Assembly (NCBI GenBank): GCA_025055175.1
Contig: JANWYT010000036.1
Coordinates: 1-54,644, forward strand
Source of the DNA: Anaerolineae bacterium
GTDB taxonomy: Bacteria; Chloroflexota; Anaerolineae; Aggregatilineales; Phototrophicaceae
Direction of reading: 5' to 3'
DNA length: 54,644 nucleotides
Part shown: positions 51,429-54,644 of the stretch, one piece after another
Layout of the letters: each line of letters starts with the position of its first letter
Numbering within the stretch: position 1 is the first letter of the stretch
The notes under the pieces: generated by a model
What the model saw: only the letters and a program-made list of their open reading frames with translations
Told to the model about the DNA's origin: nothing
Databases searched by the model: none
Translations under genes and position numbers: made by a program

Positions 51429-52238
51429 ATGCCTAAAATCAAGGTAAACGGAGTTGAACTTTATTACGAAGAACACGGCAGTGGCGAAGAGACGGTGGTC
51501 TTATCGCACGGCTTGTTGTGGTCATGCCGCATGTTCGATAAACAAATTGAAGCCCTCAAGGATACCTACCGCGTGATTGCCTACGATCATCGCGGGCAAG
51601 GCCAGTCGCAAATCACCGCCGCTGGCTACGACATGGACACGCTCACAGAAGATGCAGCCGCCCTGCTGCTCGCGCTCAAGGCCGCGCCTTGCCACTTCGT
51701 CGGCCTGAGTATGGGCGGTTTCGTCGGTATGCGCCTGGCTGTGCGCTATCCTGAGCTACTGCGCTCGTTGGTGCTGATTGAGACCACTGCCGATGAAGAG
51801 CCACGCGAGAATGTGCCGAAGTACAAGTTGCTCAACTTCCTCGGTCGCTGGCTAGGCTTCGGCGTAGTGGCGGATCGCGTCATGCCGATCATGTTTGGCA
51901 AGACCTTCCTGAGCGACCCAGCGCGCGCCGAAGAACGCGCCTACTGGCGTAGTCGCCTCATCCAGAATGATCGGATTGGCACGACGCGCGCCGTGCTGGG
52001 CGTGGTCAATCGCCCCAGTTTTTACCACGAGCTGGACAAGATTAAGACGCGCACGCTCATCCTAGTCGGCGATGAAGACGTGGCCACCGTCCCAGCCAAG
52101 TCAGAGCGTATGCGCGCTAAGCTGCCCAACGCACAGCTGCACATCATCCCCCAGGCGGGACATTCATCCAGCGTAGAGCAACCTGAAGCTGTTAACGCGG
52201 CTTTGCGCGCTTTCTTGGAGAGCAAAGCACCAGATTAG
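51429..52238 (+). CDS. Alpha/beta-fold hydrolase
   Basis: 269 residues, cytosolic. Canonical hydrolase features: oxyanion region LSHGLLWS, the nucleophile elbow GLSMGG with S94, the acid in VGDEDVATV, and His in AGHSSSVEQP. Beginning KIKVNGVELYYEEHGSG is typical of esterase/lactonase or haloperoxidase-like members (3-oxoadipate enol-lactonase kin). Substrate unknown. A TGGAG motif lies just upstream of ATG. Its stop overlaps the frcA-like gene tail by four bases. Confidence 0.9.
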   Translation: MPKIKVNGVELYYEEHGSGEETVVLSHGLLWSCRMFDKQIEALKDTYRVIAYDHRGQGQSQITAAGYDMDTLTEDAAALLLALKAAPCHFVGLSMGGFVGMRLAVRYPELLRSLVLIETTADEEPRENVPKYKLLNFLGRWLGFGVVADRVMPIMFGKTFLSDPARAEERAYWRSRLIQNDRIGTTRAVLGVVNRPSFYHELDKIKTRTLILVGDEDVATVPAKSERMRAKLPNAQLHIIPQAGHSSSVEQPEAVNAALRAFLESKAPD

Positions 52239-53023
52239 ACCTGTTCCGCGTTTGCCAGCGTCTTGGCACCTGTCATCAAGGCCACTGCGTCTGACATGCT
52301 GTACTGCTTAGGATCGATGATCGCTAGGCGTCGTCCCAGTCGTTGAATGTGAACACGATCTGCCAGCTCAAAGACGTGCGGCATGTTATGGCTGATGAGG
52401 ATGACGGGCAGACCGCGATCGCGAATTTCGCGGATCAAATCCAGCACCATGCGGCTCTCTTTGACGCCAAGAGCCGCCGTTGGTTCATCCATGATGATGA
52501 CTTTGCGCGCGAAGGCTGCACTGCGCGCTACAGCTACGCCCTGGCGCTGGCCGCCGCTCAAGCTCTCAACTGAGACGTTCATGTCTTGAATGCGGAACTT
52601 GAGCGACTTCATGAACTCTTCGCTTTGTGTCCGCATGGTCTTACGGTCGATCATGCGCAGCACGCGACCTAGAAAACCAGGCCGCAGCACCTCGCGCCCC
52701 AAGAACAGATTCTCGGTGATGTTGAGAGCCGGTGAGACGGCCAAATTCTGGTAAACCGTTTCAATGCCAGCATTGCGAGCATCCATTGGACTACGGAAAT
52801 GAACAGGCTTGCCCTCTAGAAAAATTTGCCCACTGTCGGGCTGTAGTGCGCCGCACAGAGCTTTAATCAGGGTGGACTTGCCAGCGCCGTTATCGCCGAT
52901 AATGGCCAAAATTTCGCCAGCATAGACTTCAAAATCACAGCGATCTAGCGCGACGACGTGACCAAAATATTTAGTCAGGCTGCGCGCTTCTATGACAGGG
53001 GTGGTTGTGTAGTCAGCGGGCAT
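52235..53023 (-). CDS. Sugar ABC transporter ATPase, FrcA-like
   Basis: 262 residues: one ABC domain, unlike the double-domain RbsA/MglA type. Walker A GDNGAGKST (43-51), signature LSGGQ (155-159), Walker B IIMDEP (D179, E180), and switch His in LISHN. Single-domain size and sequence recall FrcA (fructose import). Energises uptake with the permease encoded 20 bases upstream. Last gene of the transporter operon. Confidence 0.9.
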   Translation of the reverse strand: MPADYTTTPVIEARSLTKYFGHVVALDRCDFEVYAGEILAIIGDNGAGKSTLIKALCGALQPDSGQIFLEGKPVHFRSPMDARNAGIETVYQNLAVSPALNITENLFLGREVLRPGFLGRVLRMIDRKTMRTQSEEFMKSLKFRIQDMNVSVESLSGGQRQGVAVARSAAFARKVIIMDEPTAALGVKESRMVLDLIREIRDRGLPVILISHNMPHVFELADRVHIQRLGRRLAIIDPKQYSMSDAVALMTGAKTLANAEQV

Positions 53024-53043
53024 GGCTTCTCTCTACCTGCAAC

Positions 53044-54087
53044 TCAGCGACTACGCTGGGAGAGTTGGTCAACAGCGACAGCAGCGATCACCAGAATGCC
53101 GGTGATGAAAGTTTGGATGATGGGATTAGCGCCTTGCTGAGTTAAACCGTTGCGGATGACGCTCACCACTAGCGCACCGATGAGCGTCCCCATAACGTGG
53201 CCGCGCCCCCCAAACAGGCTCGTCCCACCCAGCACGACAGCTGTGATGCTCTCCAGGTTGCTGGTCTGGCCAGCTTGTGGATCGCCATTCTCTTGGCGAG
53301 CCAGCAGCAGCAAAGCTGCAATCCCGTACAAGAAACCTGCCGATGTGTAGACGAGTAGCAGCACACGATTGACAGGGATACCAACCAACGCCGCAGCTTC
53401 GCGATTGTCACCGACAGCGTAGATATGTCGCCCAATGCGCGTCTCGCGCAAGATGAACCACACGACGAAGAACAGCACCAGCATGACGAGCGCATAGAGC
53501 GGCACGCGCGCCCCGAAGACTGTGATCGCGCTGCCCAACGCCAGCAACGGCTGAGGCAGACCGTTGATGGTAGTTGTCGTGTACATGCGCGTTAAAGCAA
53601 AGGCGATGTTTAACGTGCCTAGTGTGACGATGAAAGGTGGTAGCTTGAGACGCGTCACCAACAAGCCGTTGATGAAACCTGCCAGCGAAGCAACTCCCAG
53701 TCCGATCAACATAGCCACGATTGGATCGACGTAGAGCGCTTCGCCTCTGGGGCCAAAGCCATGAACCGCTAAGCCAGCTGTGATGACCGACGTGAGCGCC
53801 ATGACGAGGCCGTTTGATAGGTCAATGCCGGCAGTGAGGATGATGAGAGTTTGGCCGATAGCCAGCACACCAACGACAGCTGTCTGCTGGAAGATGAGGG
53901 CGAAATTTTGCACTGTCAAGAAGCGCTGCTCTTGACCACGTAACAATGGCAGCACCGTGAAGATGACGCAAATGATAAACAAGAAGAGCAGTGGGCCAAA
54001 TGGTGGCGTGAGCAAAAGGCTGAGACGCGAGCTACGCGTAGGGATGGCTTCCGAACTTTCGGATTTTTCCAACGTGTGGGTAGTCAT
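53044..54087 (-). CDS. Sugar ABC transporter permease, FrcC/RbsC-like
   Basis: 347 residues with about ten membrane helices in the BPD_transp_2 pattern (GIDLSNGLVMALTSV, GLGVASLAGFINGLLVTRLKLPPFIVTLG, AVGDNREAALVG-type motif EAAALVGIPV, VVLGGTSLFGG). This is the permease of ribose/fructose-type carbohydrate importers. N-terminal 25 residues are Ser/Thr-rich and cytosolic. Between the binding-protein gene and the ATPase, same strand. Confidence 0.93.
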   Translation of the reverse strand: MTTHTLEKSESSEAIPTRSSRLSLLLTPPFGPLLFLFIICVIFTVLPLLRGQEQRFLTVQNFALIFQQTAVVGVLAIGQTLIILTAGIDLSNGLVMALTSVITAGLAVHGFGPRGEALYVDPIVAMLIGLGVASLAGFINGLLVTRLKLPPFIVTLGTLNIAFALTRMYTTTTINGLPQPLLALGSAITVFGARVPLYALVMLVLFFVVWFILRETRIGRHIYAVGDNREAAALVGIPVNRVLLLVYTSAGFLYGIAALLLLARQENGDPQAGQTSNLESITAVVLGGTSLFGGRGHVMGTLIGALVVSVIRNGLTQQGANPIIQTFITGILVIAAVAVDQLSQRSR

Positions 54088-54124
54088 GAAGAGTCCTCAA
54101 AAAAGAAAACTGCTTTATGTTGGA

Positions 54125-54151
54125 CGATGAGGGCCCAATAGGCCCTCATCG
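54125..54151 (-). promoter_or_regulatory. Strong intergenic hairpin between binding-protein and permease genes
   Basis: An 11-bp perfect stem with a five-base loop. It sits 60 bases after the binding-protein stop and before the permease start, with no T-run directly after it. Such hairpins commonly raise the binding-protein message level relative to the membrane parts, by partial termination or 3'-end protection. Confidence 0.75.
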
Positions 54152-54211
54152 ATTGTTACTCAAGGACAGTCCTGCCTCAGTCTCCTTCGACAGGCTGTGT
54201 GTGCCGAGGTG

Positions 54212-54643
54212 TCATTCACCCCAACACAGCTCCAGACCAGCCGCGCTGTCGATGCTCTCAATGCCGGGTTGTGGTTGGTCAGTGATGAGAGTGACGCCTG
54301 TGTCGGTGTAGCCGCGGGCGAATGATGCGCCAGCGACGGCGCGAGCGATGTTCTCCACGCCCAAAGAGGCCATCAGCAGCGGATACTGCTGGCTAGTAGC
54401 GTCGATTTGACCGCTAGCGACGCCGCGCACGCCGGCGCAACCACCGTCGACCGAGACGATGACCACCTCATCTTCACGTCCAGCATCCTCAATCGCACGG
54501 TAGGCCCCAAAGGCCGCCGGCTCGTTGATGGTGTAGACCAGGTTGATGTCCGGATGAGCAGCCAAGCAGTTCTCCATCGCCGCCTGACCTTTGGCCTGGT
54601 CACCCTGCGTGTCTTGCTGACACACAACCTGCGGATCGTCAAT
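54212..54643 (-). CDS. Sugar-binding protein of ABC importer, FrcB-like, 5'-partial
   Basis: The frame is open to the window edge, so the N-terminus is missing; 143 residues are visible. The PBP type-1 pattern matches the fructose-binding FrcB group: CLAAHPDINLVYTINEPAAFG, VIVSVDGGCAGVRGV, ATSQQYPLLMASLGV. The C-terminus ends in LELCWGE. Delivers a monosaccharide (fructose, mannose or ribose by analogy) to the FrcC-like permease. First of the three genes in this window; anything upstream is not visible. Confidence 0.88.
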   Translation of the reverse strand: MDDPQVVCQQDTQGDQAKGQAAMENCLAAHPDINLVYTINEPAAFGAYRAIEDAGREDEVVIVSVDGGCAGVRGVASGQIDATSQQYPLLMASLGVENIARAVAGASFARGYTDTGVTLITDQPQPGIESIDSAAGLELCWGE

Positions 54644-54644
54644 C

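Noticed and set aside
1..54644. Mobile elements or recent transfer
   Set aside because: No transposase, integrase, tRNA-flanked direct repeats or obvious shift in base composition or codon style by eye; not measured.

Overview
This is a GC-rich bacterial chromosome segment. The start of its first gene and of its last gene lie outside the window. The best guess is a member of the Chloroflexota, probably Anaerolineae-like. The hints are many exported proteins with Pro/Thr-rich spacers, PPC-type beta-sandwich domains, SH3b-repeat proteins, a STAND-TPR ATPase, a DUF308-LmbE fusion, and no sign of outer-membrane proteins. This placement is inferred from gene style; there is no rRNA or other marker gene. 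I saw no tRNA, rRNA, CRISPR array, transposase or phage gene.

Region A (1-16145, + strand) is the main attraction. It is a tightly packed operon of nine genes, almost all joined by short overlaps (five ATGA junctions). In order it encodes: a Pro/Ser-rich protein (5' end missing), an anchored vWA protein, a polytopic membrane protein with a four-Cys knuckle, an exported anchored protein, a second anchored vWA protein, a large FtsZ/tubulin-superfamily protein with an intact GGTGSG loop, a second protein that looks like a degenerate tubulin-like paralogue with two membrane segments, a small P-loop GTPase-like protein, and a lipoprotein. The vWA + tubulin-like + distinct GTPase combination matches the membrane-remodelling system predicted by Makarova and Koonin (2010, FtsZ-like families). 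The tandem divergent tubulin-like pair, two vWA subunits and a lipoprotein look like an elaborated version of it.

Region B (16177-25471, - strand) converges on A. A likely operon runs GNAT acetyltransferase > TIR-FHA fusion > biotin carboxylase > seven-bladed WD40 protein > exported PPC protein. Upstream of it lie an exported HExxH metalloprotease and a helicase-associated-domain protein.

Region C (25527-38590, + strand) is envelope-directed: an exported protein of unknown role coupled to a GT4 glycosyltransferase, an esterase-fold protein whose nucleophile Ser is replaced by Asp, an anchored YceI-domain protein, three unrecognised proteins, two more GT4 glycosyltransferases, an L,D-transpeptidase, a DUF308-LmbE fusion and an orphan amino-acid-binding protein followed by a textbook terminator.

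Region D (38640-43262) is mixed housekeeping: a triple-SH3b exported protein, a CysQ/IMPase-type phosphatase, a MaoC/PhaJ-type hydratase, an SbcD nuclease and a TPR membrane protein. Region E (43355-51286) has a STAND-TPR ATPase with a perfect palindrome just after its putative -10 box, coupled to a dual-specificity-type phosphatase and a small membrane protein; then a histidine kinase with two receiver-only regulators; then an exported SH3b/FecR-like protein. Region F (51429-54644) holds an alpha/beta hydrolase and a FrcA-FrcC-FrcB-like sugar ABC transporter on the - strand, with a strong hairpin between the binding protein and permease genes.

No gene-free stretch exceeds 300 bases as annotated. 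If the doubtful ORF at 40515-40703 is discounted, 40528-40971 is the only one, and it holds a 10-bp inverted repeat.
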